The notes below the pieces were generated by a model. The model searched no databases and had not been told where the DNA came from. It saw nothing but the letters and a program-made list of their open reading frames with translations. Position numbers and translations under genes: made by a program. Of a stretch of 23,502 nt of DNA, positions 15,946 through 23,502 are shown piece after piece. This DNA is from DAOTTW01 sp034437615 (lineage in GTDB: Bacteria; Chloroflexota; Anaerolineae; Aggregatilineales; Phototrophicaceae), in contig DAOTTW010000437.1 in the NCBI GenBank assembly GCA_034437615.1, forward strand, positions 1-23,502, in the 5' to 3' direction. Position 1 is the first letter of the stretch. Every line of letters starts with the position of its first letter.

Positions 15946-16741
15946 GCGTTGCCATGCCGCTGAAGGTCGTAAAGTGCGCATCCGGCAAGGCCAGCAATTC
16001 ATCCACGAACGTCTGCCACACCGCCATTAAGCCTGTCGGCTGCTGCTGCCAATCATAGTAAAACGTCCAGTAGTGATTCGTGAGGATCACAAGCGCGTTT
16101 TCGTGCAGCACGCGCCGCGCCATCGCCAGGCACACCTCCGGCGGGTAATAGCGATGGAAACAATACTCGTCCGATGCGAACAGCGTCCTACCCGTTGGCA
16201 GCGTGCGATAGCTGTAATTGGGCATAGCGGCGTAACCCTGCACGGCGCTCGTCTTGGTGCTGATGTGATAGCCCGCGTCAATCAGCAGCGTCAGCGCCGT
16301 GTGTGATAGCCGATCATAGGGCGCGATAAACGTGTTGATCGCTGCATCCGGCAAGGCTGAGGCTAGCAGGGCGTGCCCCTCCGTGATGCGCCCTTGCAGG
16401 TCGTCGGCGTCGTCGCCCCCGAATTCATGATAGGCGTGGTCGTAGCCATGCAGCGCGATTTCAACAAGGCCCTGCCGCACCTTTGCAGTCAGATAATCGC
16501 ATAGTGCCGGATTGCCCGTGATGGGGTGTCGCTCGCCTTTGCCGCGATACTGCGGCGGGATGCTGGGGTCAATCGGCTTGTCGTCGTGCTGTAATACGCG
16601 GGCGTCGTCACGTTGCGCCGGGATGGTGGCAAAACACACGGGGATATTGGCTGCCCACAGCCGACCATAGGCCGCTTCCAGCATCTCTGGGCGCGTGAAG
16701 TAGCTGATGTCGTCGTCGCGGATGATAATCGTCCTGGTCAT
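15932..16741 (-). CDS. Polysaccharide deacetylase-like (NodB/DUF2334-type) protein
   Basis: 269 residues with a NodB-like deacetylase pattern. The first motif is IIRDDD (Asp9-Asp11) where NodB proteins have the catalytic base and a metal ligand. The second is LHGYDH (His98 and His102), the expected metal ligands. A third is FIAPYDR (138-144), and a late His223 in LTNHYW could be the catalytic acid. There is no signal peptide, so it acts in the cytoplasm, unlike cell-wall deacetylases. Its ATG overlaps the stop of the upstream deaminase-like gene by 4 bp, so the two form an operon. A reaction that removes an acetyl group from an N-acetylated sugar is inferred from the fold and this neighbour. 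The end overlaps the PIN gene by 14 bp. Confidence 0.78.
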   Translation of the reverse strand: MTRTIIIRDDDISYFTRPEMLEAAYGRLWAANIPVCFATIPAQRDDARVLQHDDKPIDPSIPPQYRGKGERHPITGNPALCDYLTAKVRQGLVEIALHGYDHAYHEFGGDDADDLQGRITEGHALLASALPDAAINTFIAPYDRLSHTALTLLIDAGYHISTKTSAVQGYAAMPNYSYRTLPTGRTLFASDEYCFHRYYPPEVCLAMARRVLHENALVILTNHYWTFYYDWQQQPTGLMAVWQTFVDELLALPDAHFTTFSGMATLKSS

Positions 16742-17598
16742 AGCACGTGCTCCGGCGTGCGCAGCGTGTCCGCGTCCGTCATGATCTGATAGTCGGGATG
16801 GTGGCGGATGTGCGTCACGGGGTAATCATCGCCCGGCGCACCAAGCAGGGCCAGCCGCAGCACCGTATTCGCCCAATCCAGCGCGATACCGTTGCGGCAA
16901 TAGAGCCGGATGCGCTTTGCGCCGAGAATCTCCGTCATGCCGAGCGTATAGGCTTCACGCGGGAAGTTCTCCAGATTGCCGCCGACCTGAGCACGAAGCG
17001 CGTTAATCGTCAGCGTGAAATCGTTGAGGCGTACTTTGCGCGTGCCCAGGTGCTTGACGCCTGCTACTGGCTCATTAAACGCGATGTGACCATGAATGCC
17101 GATACCGCCATAGCAGGCGTCGATGCCGCCCAAGCGCGTAATCAGGTCGGGCAAGGCTTGCAGGTTGTTTTCATCAGGGAAGTGCACCTGTTCGCGCTTC
17201 AGGCCGCAAGCGTCGGGCAGATGATCGAAGAATTCGCGTTGTGCCACACGTTTGAAGCTCAGCGGATGCTCGGCGGTGAGCGCCAGGCCGCTGGCTGGGT
17301 CGCAATATTCGTCCATGAAGAACAGCCAGCAGTCCGCCAGCGACAGGTTACGCTCGCGGATGTGCTGCGCCAAGAGCGGGTACTGCCCCAGCGGGCCGAC
17401 AGGCAGTATCAGCTTGAGCGCTGCGCCTTGCTGGTGGGCGGCGATGTCTGCGGCGATGGCGTCGGCCATGTGGGTATGCAGCGCGTCAATATGCGGCAGC
17501 ACATGCAGGCGATGGTCGGCTTGCTGCTGCACGGCGTCGGGTGATAGTGCTAGGAGCGTGCGTATTTCGTCGGCGCGTGATGCTTGTCTCGGTATCAT
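16738..17598 (-). CDS. Glucosamine-6-phosphate deaminase-like (NagB family) protein
   Basis: 286 residues from the ATG at 17598, which has AAGG nine bases upstream; a GTG 36 bases earlier lacks a ribosome site. Family signatures are the phosphate-loop region LPVGPLGQYP, FFMDEYC with Asp96, and GGIGIHGHIAFNEP with His171 and Glu176. In E. coli NagB the corresponding loop is GNDGHIAFNEP. Here His169 replaces the Asp that works with the catalytic His, so the chemistry may be altered, or this may belong to a diverged isomerase subgroup. The C-terminal half is less conserved. It is the first gene of an operon with a cytoplasmic deacetylase-like protein, which suggests that an N-acetylamino sugar is deacetylated and then deaminated. 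Substrate unproven. Confidence 0.8.
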   Translation of the reverse strand: MIPRQASRADEIRTLLALSPDAVQQQADHRLHVLPHIDALHTHMADAIAADIAAHQQGAALKLILPVGPLGQYPLLAQHIRERNLSLADCWLFFMDEYCDPASGLALTAEHPLSFKRVAQREFFDHLPDACGLKREQVHFPDENNLQALPDLITRLGGIDACYGGIGIHGHIAFNEPVAGVKHLGTRKVRLNDFTLTINALRAQVGGNLENFPREAYTLGMTEILGAKRIRLYCRNGIALDWANTVLRLALLGAPGDDYPVTHIRHHPDYQIMTDADTLRTPEHVL

Positions 17599-17666
17599 AT
17601 TTAACTGCCTTGCTGTAACTACTGATAGCACCACAGGAAAACGTGGGCGGTGACAATCGTTAGTCG

Positions 17667-17692
17667 TTATGGCGGCTGACGCCGCCCCGGAC
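17667..17692. repeat. GGCGGC/GCCGCC hairpin repeat, copy 2
   Basis: Identical over 26 bases to 13653-13678, with stem GGCGGC (17671-17676) and GCCGCC (17681-17686). It lies just upstream of the deaminase-like gene in the 17599-18038 intergenic stretch, which holds only repeats and the kinase promoter. Confidence 0.7.
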
Positions 17693-17740
17693 AGGTCAGT
17701 GCCCTGTCCCTACAGGGTCGCAATCATTCACAACAGGTCT

Positions 17741-17804
17741 GTAGGGACGCGCCACTGGTGCGTCCGCCGCACAGGAACAACGAAAAACCAAATACCTACC
17801 CCTG
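17741..17804. repeat. Hairpin plus conserved tail, intergenic repeat copy 2
   Basis: The stem GGACGC (17745-17750) with GCGTCC (17760-17765) encloses CCACTGG. It is followed by the 34-base tail (17771-17804) that is identical to 97-130. The left edge GTAGGGACGCGC also matches the hairpin at 10083, so this copy links two repeat types: a GTAGGG hairpin and the tail seen at the window's left end. Confidence 0.75.
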
Positions 17805-17830
17805 AGAAGGGGGAAGCAGACTGCTAGAAG

Positions 17831-17868
17831 CCCCTCTCCCAGTGCCAAAGGCACGTTTGGGAGAGGGG
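17831..17868. repeat. Long hairpin, CCCCTCTCCC type
   Basis: CCCCTCTCCCA (17831-17841) pairs with TGGGAGAGGGG (17858-17868). Inside it GTGCC (17842-17846) pairs with GGCAC (17850-17854) around AAA, with a 3-nt bulge. The stem is 16 bp in total. Similar CCCTCTCCC / GGGAGAGGG repeats are dispersed in many bacterial genomes. A transcription-stopping role is possible, but no T-tract follows on either strand. Confidence 0.7.
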
Positions 17869-17978
17869 TTTGGGGTGAGGGCTGAGTAGTTACCCGCGGG
17901 TGTAGATCCACAAGCAGTATCACCGAATCCCTTTCTTACAGATGAAGATGTACCGTTGCTATCGCAAAAAGCCAGACC

Positions 17979-17987
17979 TGATATAAT
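17979..17987 (+). promoter_or_regulatory. Extended -10 promoter of the kinase gene
   Basis: TG-A-TATAAT (TG at 17979-17980, TATAAT at 17982-17987) is an extended -10 box with a perfect hexamer. Transcription would begin near 17994, giving a leader of about 45 nt. A possible -35 (TTGCTA, 17956-17961) is 20 nt away, which is long; extended -10 promoters can work without a good -35. Confidence 0.55.
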
Positions 17988-18038
17988 GGGAATGCTCATC
18001 CAAATCCGTTTTGATTTTCCCGATATAGGGATGCACGC

Positions 18039-21000
18039 ATGACCACACCCACAGAACCACAACCATCACAACCGCAGGCCGCATCAGCCGACGCCACGAA
18101 CCTGAGCGGGCAGACGATCAAGGGCTACGCGCTGCAAGAACTCGTCGGGCAGGGCGGCTTCGGGGCGGTTTACCGCGCAGAGCAAGCGCTGGTGCGGCGC
18201 GAGGTGGCCATCAAGGTCATCCTGCCGCAATATGTCAACAACCCGGAGTTCATCCGGCGCTTCGAGGCCGAGGCCCAGCTTGTCGCCCACCTGGAGCACC
18301 TGCACATCGTGCCGCTGTACGATTACTGGCGCGATGCGTCTGGCGCGTTCCTGGTGATGCGCTGGCTACGCGGTGGCAACTTGCGCGAGGTGCTCAAGCG
18401 CGGGCATTGGCCGCTGGACGATGTGACGCGGGTGGTCGATCAGATTGCGGCGGCGCTGGATGCGGCCCACCGCGCAGGTGTGATTCACCGCGACCTCAAG
18501 CCCGCCAACATCCTGCTGGACGAGCAGAAAAACGCATTTCTGGCGGATTTCGGCATCGCGAAGGACCTCAAGCGCATCACAGCGTTTGCAGAGCAGATCG
18601 AGGAAGATGAAGAGGGCGCGTTCATGGGGTCGGCGGATTACGTCTCGCCGGAGCAGATCCGCGCCGAAGCGCTGACGCCCGCTGCGGATATTTACAGCTT
18701 CGGCATTCTCGTCTACCACATGCTGACCGGGCAATTGCCCTTTCCCGATTACGATGTGGTGACGCTGATTAGCGCCCACCTGACCGAGCCGCTGCCGGAC
18801 ATCCGGCAAGTGCTGGCCGATTTGCCCGGTGATCTGAATGAGGTGATCGAACGCGCCACAGAGAAGGACCCCGCACAGCGCTATCAGAGCGCACCGGAAC
18901 TGGCGCAGGATTTGCGCCGCATTCTGAGCAGCGATAGCCAGGCCATTGCGGATTTGCGTGCTATCACCATGAGCGCCTTCGACCTCTCCGAACTGGATGG
19001 CTTTTCGGAGATGGTGCAGGCGGCCAGCCAGCAAATTTTCGACCCGGTGAACCCATATAAGGGCCTGCGTGCCTTTCAGCAGGTCGATGCGGCGGATTTC
19101 TTCGGGCGCGATGCGCTGATTGAACGCCTGCTGGCGCGTCTGCATGAGCGCGACACCGAGACGCACAAGCGCTTTCTGTCGGTGATCGGGCCATCGGGTA
19201 GCGGCAAAAGCAGCGCTATCAAGGCCGGTCTGCTGCCACGCTTGCGGCAGGGGGCCATCCCCGGCTCTGAAGATTGGTTTTATGCGGAGATCACGCCCAG
19301 CGCACACCCACTGGAGGAGCTAGAGGTGGCGCTGCTGCGCATTGCCGTGAACCCACCGCCGACGCTGATGCCCCAACTCAACAGCGACCAGCGCGGCTTG
19401 CTGCGGGCGGTGCGGCGCGTGCTGCCCGACGACGGCACCGAGCTTTGCCTTTACATCGACCAATTTGAAGAGCTGTTTACGCTGGTCGCAGACAGCGAAG
19501 CAGGCCGCGAGGAGCGCCGCTTGCTGCTGGATATGCTGCGCACGGCGGCCAGCGACCCCAGCAGCCGCGTGCACGTGATTATCTCGCTGCGTGCGGATTT
19601 TTACGACCGTCCGCTCAGCTACCCGGATTTTGGCGAACTGGTGCGGCAGACGACCGAGGTGGTGCTGCCGCTCAACCGCCGTGAACTGCGCGAGGCCATC
19701 GAAAAACCCGCCGAGCGCGTCGGCTTGCAACTCGAAGAAGGGTTGGCCGATGAGATCCTGGTGGATGTGGGCGACCAGCCCGGTACGCTGCCGCTGCTGC
19801 AATACGCGCTGACGGAGCTATACGAGCAACGTGAAGACAACAGGCTGACCCGCGACGCCTATCAGCGCATCGGTGGCGTGAGCGGGGCGCTGGCCAAGCG
19901 TGCCGAACTGACCTATCAGACGCTCAGCGATGAGCACAAGCGGCTGGCGCGGCAAATCTTCCTGCGGCTGGTGACGCTGGGTGAGGGCGTGGAGGACACG
20001 CGGCGGCGTGCATTGCTGGCTGAGCTACTGGCGCTGTCCGGCGATAGCGACGCCACCCAGCAAATCGTTGATCTGTTCGCGAAGAACCGCCTGCTGACAT
20101 TGGACCACGACAGCGAAACCCGCAGCCCAACCGTCGAAGTGGCGCATGAAGCGCTCATCCGGCAGTGGGGTACGCTGCGGGCCTGGATTGCCGATAACCG
20201 CGATGTGCTGCGCTTGCAGCGGCAGGTGGCGCTGGCGGCACGTGAATGGGACGCCGCCAACCGTGACCGCAGCTTCCTGGCATCCGGCGCACGCCTGACG
20301 CAATTCGAGACGCTCAGCAGCAGCAGCGAACAGGGCGTTATGCTCGCGCTGACTATGCTCGAAAGCGCCTACATCCAGGCCAGCATCCAGCGCCGCGCCA
20401 ACGAACAAGCCGAGCAAGAGCGGCGGCGTGCCGAACGCGAGGCGCTGGAACAACGCGCCATTCAGCGTTTGCGGCTGCTGGTGGTAGGGGCTGTGTTCGC
20501 GGCGCTGGTCGCTATCGGCCTGACGCTTGCGGTCAACCAGCAGCGCACCGAAGCGGACGCCAACGCCAGCGCCTTTGCCACCAGCGAACGCATTGCCGCG
20601 CAGAACGCCGCCACCGCCGTTTTCGCGCAGGATCGGGCCGAGCAGGAAGCGCTGACGGCGACGGTGGCGCAGGGCAGGGCCGAAATCGAAGCGACGAACG
20701 CCGCGATCAGCGCCGCCGACGCCCAACGCAATTATCAGCTAGAGCGCCGCACCTCGTTGGCCGCGTCTGCACAACTGGCGCTGGCCGATGGCGATACCGA
20801 ATTGGCGCTGCTGCTGGCGTTGCAGGCCAACGCCGTCAGCGAACCGAACACGCAGAGCTTGCGCGTGCTATCCGATGCGGCCTATGCGCCGGGGACGCGC
20901 CAATTGCTCGATGCGCATACAGACCGCGTGATGTTCACACGCTATAGCCCGGATGCCAGCACGAATACGGCGCTGACGGGCGGGCAGGATAACCGCCTGA

Positions 21001-22946
21001 TCTTATGGGACCTCGATACAGGCACGATCATCCACGACCTACAAGGCCATAGCAATTGGGTGTGGGACGCGGCTTTTCATCCCGCATACCCAGATGTGCA
21101 GCAGGCCGTCAGCGCCTCAGCGGACGGCACGCTGATCTTGTGGGATTTAGCGACGGGCGCAGCCATCCGTGAATTTGCTGGCCCGGCAGACGACCCTGAT
21201 ACAGAGCGCCTGGAAGCGCACGACGACATGATCCGCAGCGTGCAATTTTTCCTGCTAAACAACAATAGTGGCGCTGGTAACGTCAGTGGTGATAACAACA
21301 GTGCGGGGCGGCTGCTTTCAGGCGGTCAAGATGGCACAGCGCACCTGTGGGATAGCGCAACGGGCGACCTGATCGAAACGTATGCGGCAGGTAGCCCGAT
21401 TTACGATGTGGCGGTGGCCCCCAGCGGCTTCACCATGCTCAGCGCACAGGAGGACGGCACGATACGCTTCTGGTTGCTCAACGGGGCCGCCAATTTGCAG
21501 ACGTTCAACCAGGGCTTTGAATTTCACACGGGGGAGGTGTGGGCGCTGGCCTATCTGCCGGATGAAACGGGCTTCATCACCGCCAGCGACGACGGCACCC
21601 TGCTGCGCTGGTCATTAGAGACGGGCGTACCGACACAGACCTATCGTGGCCACAGCACCCGCGTCACGGATTTAGACATCGCAGCCAACGGACGCCACAT
21701 GGCCAGCGCTGCTGAGGATAACAGCCTGATCGTGTGGGATGTCAACACGGGGGCCGTTCGTCGGCGCTTGCTGGGGCATGACTTCCTGGTGTATGGCGTC
21801 AGCTTTGCGCCGGATGGTCGGCGTTTGCTCAGTGGCGCATGGGATACGACGGTGCGCGAATGGGACCTCGATCATGGGGCGCAGGTGGGGCAGTTGGACG
21901 CCCACGACGACGGCATCTGGCAGGTGGCCTATCGGCCCGATGGCCAGCTAGCGGCATCGGCGGCGCGTGATGGCCGCGTGTCCGTCTTCGGCTTTGATGC
22001 GTCTGACCGAACACAAGGGCTGCGGCTGCGCCGCCAGCTAACGCCGCCGGATGCAGACGTAGCGCACGCGGGCGGGGCGCTGGCGCTGGCATGGCAGCCC
22101 GACGCGGCACGCAACCAACTGCTGACGGGCGGCGCGGATAAGCTGCTGAAGCTGTGGGACGCCGAGACGGGCGCACTGCTGCGCACCTTTGAGGGCCACA
22201 GCCAGCCCATCTGGACAGCCACGTTTAGCCCCGATGGTCGCCTGATCGCCTCCGGGTCGCGGGATAATACGATCATCCTCTGGGATGCACAGACAGGCGC
22301 ACAGCTTGATCGGCTGTTCGGGCACCGCTTCCGCATTACCGATCTGGCTTTCGGCCCCGATGGGCGCAGGTTGGCCAGCAGCAGCTTCGATAACACGGTG
22401 CTGCTGTGGCAGATCAGCGCGGACGGGCAGGGCGAGCAGATCGAACCCGCGTTTAACGGCCATGCGGATTGGGTGCGCAGCGTGGCCTTCAGCCCGGACG
22501 GTAACACGCTGCTGACCGCCGCCGCCGATAACGAAATTATCCTGTGGGATGCGCGTTTTGGTGATCGGCTGCGCACGCTTGAGGGCCACGCCGCCCAGGT
22601 GCGCGATGCGCATTTTACGCCCGATGGCCAGCGCGTCATCAGCGCCGGCGACGACGACCTGATCTTGATCTGGGATGTGGCGACGGGCCGCATTTTGCAG
22701 CAGTTGCGCGGTCATGCCGATGGCGTCAGCACGCTCAGCCTGCACCCCGACGGCCAGCGCATCCTCAGTGGGGCGGGTGATGCCAGCGTGCGCCAGTGGC
22801 GGCTCAAGACGAGCTATGCGGCCATCGTGGATTTTGTGCAGGCCAAGCGCTACGTACCAGAGCCGACCTGCGCCGAGCGCCAGCGCTACAGCATCGCGCC
22901 GCTGTGCGCCGAACCCACGCCCGTCATCCTGTCGGGTGAATCCTAG
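18039..22946 (+). CDS. Ser/Thr protein kinase - STAND NTPase - TM - WD40 repeat protein
   Basis: 1635 residues. The kinase domain (about 28-295) is complete: glycine loop GQGGFGAVY (37-45), Lys59, Glu78, HRDLKPAN with Asp152, DFG with Asp170, and SPEQ (203-206). It is followed at about 338-790 by a nSTAND1-type NTPase: NPYKGLRAFQ, FFGRD, Walker A GPSGSGKSS with Lys390, and Walker B LCLYIDQFEELF with Asp474. A charged helical stretch rich in Glu and Arg precedes one TM segment (813-832). After it come an Ala/Glu-rich helical linker and fourteen WD40-type repeats (about 950-1585), enough for two seven-bladed propellers. The C-terminal tail has two cysteines. If the kinase is cytoplasmic, the propellers would lie outside the membrane. 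AGGG (18027-18030) is 8 bases before the ATG. It could sense a signal through the propellers and relay it by STAND oligomerisation and phosphorylation; this is inferred from the family. Confidence 0.95.
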   Translation: MTTPTEPQPSQPQAASADATNLSGQTIKGYALQELVGQGGFGAVYRAEQALVRREVAIKVILPQYVNNPEFIRRFEAEAQLVAHLEHLHIVPLYDYWRDASGAFLVMRWLRGGNLREVLKRGHWPLDDVTRVVDQIAAALDAAHRAGVIHRDLKPANILLDEQKNAFLADFGIAKDLKRITAFAEQIEEDEEGAFMGSADYVSPEQIRAEALTPAADIYSFGILVYHMLTGQLPFPDYDVVTLISAHLTEPLPDIRQVLADLPGDLNEVIERATEKDPAQRYQSAPELAQDLRRILSSDSQAIADLRAITMSAFDLSELDGFSEMVQAASQQIFDPVNPYKGLRAFQQVDAADFFGRDALIERLLARLHERDTETHKRFLSVIGPSGSGKSSAIKAGLLPRLRQGAIPGSEDWFYAEITPSAHPLEELEVALLRIAVNPPPTLMPQLNSDQRGLLRAVRRVLPDDGTELCLYIDQFEELFTLVADSEAGREERRLLLDMLRTAASDPSSRVHVIISLRADFYDRPLSYPDFGELVRQTTEVVLPLNRRELREAIEKPAERVGLQLEEGLADEILVDVGDQPGTLPLLQYALTELYEQREDNRLTRDAYQRIGGVSGALAKRAELTYQTLSDEHKRLARQIFLRLVTLGEGVEDTRRRALLAELLALSGDSDATQQIVDLFAKNRLLTLDHDSETRSPTVEVAHEALIRQWGTLRAWIADNRDVLRLQRQVALAAREWDAANRDRSFLASGARLTQFETLSSSSEQGVMLALTMLESAYIQASIQRRANEQAEQERRRAEREALEQRAIQRLRLLVVGAVFAALVAIGLTLAVNQQRTEADANASAFATSERIAAQNAATAVFAQDRAEQEALTATVAQGRAEIEATNAAISAADAQRNYQLERRTSLAASAQLALADGDTELALLLALQANAVSEPNTQSLRVLSDAAYAPGTRQLLDAHTDRVMFTRYSPDASTNTALTGGQDNRLILWDLDTGTIIHDLQGHSNWVWDAAFHPAYPDVQQAVSASADGTLILWDLATGAAIREFAGPADDPDTERLEAHDDMIRSVQFFLLNNNSGAGNVSGDNNSAGRLLSGGQDGTAHLWDSATGDLIETYAAGSPIYDVAVAPSGFTMLSAQEDGTIRFWLLNGAANLQTFNQGFEFHTGEVWALAYLPDETGFITASDDGTLLRWSLETGVPTQTYRGHSTRVTDLDIAANGRHMASAAEDNSLIVWDVNTGAVRRRLLGHDFLVYGVSFAPDGRRLLSGAWDTTVREWDLDHGAQVGQLDAHDDGIWQVAYRPDGQLAASAARDGRVSVFGFDASDRTQGLRLRRQLTPPDADVAHAGGALALAWQPDAARNQLLTGGADKLLKLWDAETGALLRTFEGHSQPIWTATFSPDGRLIASGSRDNTIILWDAQTGAQLDRLFGHRFRITDLAFGPDGRRLASSSFDNTVLLWQISADGQGEQIEPAFNGHADWVRSVAFSPDGNTLLTAAADNEIILWDARFGDRLRTLEGHAAQVRDAHFTPDGQRVISAGDDDLILIWDVATGRILQQLRGHADGVSTLSLHPDGQRILSGAGDASVRQWRLKTSYAAIVDFVQAKRYVPEPTCAERQRYSIAPLCAEPTPVILSGES

Positions 22947-23502
22947 CCCTCGCCGCGCTGCATGGCTTGCACACGGGCGATGTTGCGCTCGACCTGTTCG
23001 ATCAGGTGCGGCACGCCCAACGCCGTGAAGACCGCCAGTGCCTGCTGATAGTAGGCCAGTGAGCGCTCGTAATCCTCCAGGTATTTATAGGCCACGCCCA
23101 GGTTGCCCAGGTCGGACCCTTCGCCGCGTCGGTCGCCGATTTCGCGGCTGATGGCCAGCGCCTGCGTGTGATACTCGATGGCCTGCTGGTACTGGCCCAG
23201 GTCCGCGTAGGCGTTACCCAGGTTGCCCAGCCAATTGCCCTCGCCGCGTCGGTCGCCGATTTCGCGGCTGATGGCCAGCGCCTGCGTGTAATACTCGATG
23301 GCCTGCTGGTACTGGCCCAGGCTGTAATAGGCGTTACCCAGGTTGCCCAGGGCAACCCCCTCATTGCGTCGGTGGCCGATTTCGCGGCTGATGGCCAGCG
23401 CGTCCTCATGGGCGGCAATAGCCGCTGGCAGGTCGCCCAGGGCAGCATGGCAGAGGCCAGCATGGTTGCGGTGGGCAGCACGATTATAGGCGTCCGTCGT
23501 CT
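22943..23502 (-). CDS. TPR-repeat protein, C-terminal part (runs off right edge)
   Basis: The reading frame is open from the right edge to TAG at 22943-22945, giving 185 visible residues. It consists of 40-residue tetratricopeptide repeats with the pattern GNLGNAYxxLGQYQQAIEYxTQALAISREIGDRRGEG, recurring three times with small changes. The last repeat (YKYLEDYERSLAYYQQALAVF) is more diverged and is followed by a short charged tail ending MQRGEG. TPR arrays bind other proteins; the missing N terminus could carry another domain such as a STAND NTPase, CHAT or a DNA-binding domain, which is common for this repeat type. The gene converges on the kinase gene and the two stop codons share bases. 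Nothing in view identifies the partner. Confidence 0.85.
   Translation of the reverse strand, partial: TTDAYNRAAHRNHAGLCHAALGDLPAAIAAHEDALAISREIGHRRNEGVALGNLGNAYYSLGQYQQAIEYYTQALAISREIGDRRGEGNWLGNLGNAYADLGQYQQAIEYHTQALAISREIGDRRGEGSDLGNLGVAYKYLEDYERSLAYYQQALAVFTALGVPHLIEQVERNIARVQAMQRGEG
23101..23460. repeat. 120-bp tandem DNA repeats inside the TPR gene
   Basis: Three units of exactly 120 bp (23101-23220, 23221-23340, 23341-23460) match for most of their length; the first two are nearly identical from the GTCGCCG block onward. Each unit encodes one 40-residue TPR repeat. The high DNA identity points to recent duplication or gene conversion, so copy number could vary between strains. Confidence 0.85.

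Noticed and set aside
17796..18062. 88-codon minus-strand frame in the kinase upstream region
   Set aside because: It is built from the CCCCTCTCCC repeat and the kinase promoter and reads as translated repeat DNA.
18366..19307. 313-codon minus-strand frame opposite the kinase and STAND domains
   Set aside because: Antisense to conserved kinase and Walker motifs; low-complexity residue use.
23101..23460. CRISPR-like array
   Set aside because: The 120-bp periodicity is in-frame coding for TPR repeats with no spacers.
23002..23481. 159-codon minus-strand frame with periodic WPSAAKSATDA units
   Set aside because: It is the wrong frame of the TPR gene; the neighbouring frame gives clear tetratricopeptide repeats to the window edge.

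Overview
The window looks like bacterial chromosome from the phylum Chloroflexota, probably an Anaerolineae-type lineage. This is inferred from content, not from a marker gene. The clues are a Ser/Thr kinase joined to a STAND NTPase and WD40 repeats, a very large secreted subtilase with Cys-pair repeats and a dockerin-like end, a remnant of a Uma2 family gene, a PIN toxin pair, and short GC-rich hairpin repeats in almost every gap between genes. Most genes are GC-rich. Two small gene pairs (about 10.49-11.39 kb and 15.30-15.95 kb) look visibly richer in AT, which fits later acquisition. No rRNA, tRNA, CRISPR array or transposase was seen.

Layout. 1-203: hairpin repeats. 204-5378 (-): secreted multidomain subtilisin-like protease. 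5379-5638: divergent promoter region. 5639-6313 (+): stand-alone GAF protein. 6413-7786 (+): cytochrome P450. 7956-10058 (+): UvrD-like helicase paralogue whose ATPase motifs are degraded. 10167-10486: broken Uma2 gene. 10490-10954 and 10967-11392 (+): a small HExxH metallopeptidase-like protein and an unknown partner, proposed here as a toxin/immunity pair. 11402-13627 (+): UvrD/PcrA-type helicase with intact motifs. 13743-15164 (-): aldehyde dehydrogenase. 15302-15945 (+): antitoxin and PIN toxin. 15932-17598 (-): a two-gene operon of a glucosamine-6-phosphate-deaminase-like protein and a NodB/DUF2334-like deacetylase. 17599-18038: repeats and a promoter. 18039-22946 (+): kinase-STAND-TM-WD40 protein. 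22943-23502 (-): C-terminal part of a TPR protein running off the right edge.

How the genes may work together. The two helicase-like genes share orientation and family but differ in whether their catalytic residues survive, so they may form a two-subunit DNA motor with one inactive subunit. The material between them (Uma2 remnant plus the HExxH pair) looks like a later insertion. The deaminase-like and deacetylase genes overlap by 4 bp and probably act on the same amino sugar. The kinase and TPR genes face tail to tail and share their stop-codon bases; both are scaffold or signalling types. The best candidate for something undescribed is the 7.9-13.6 kb block.
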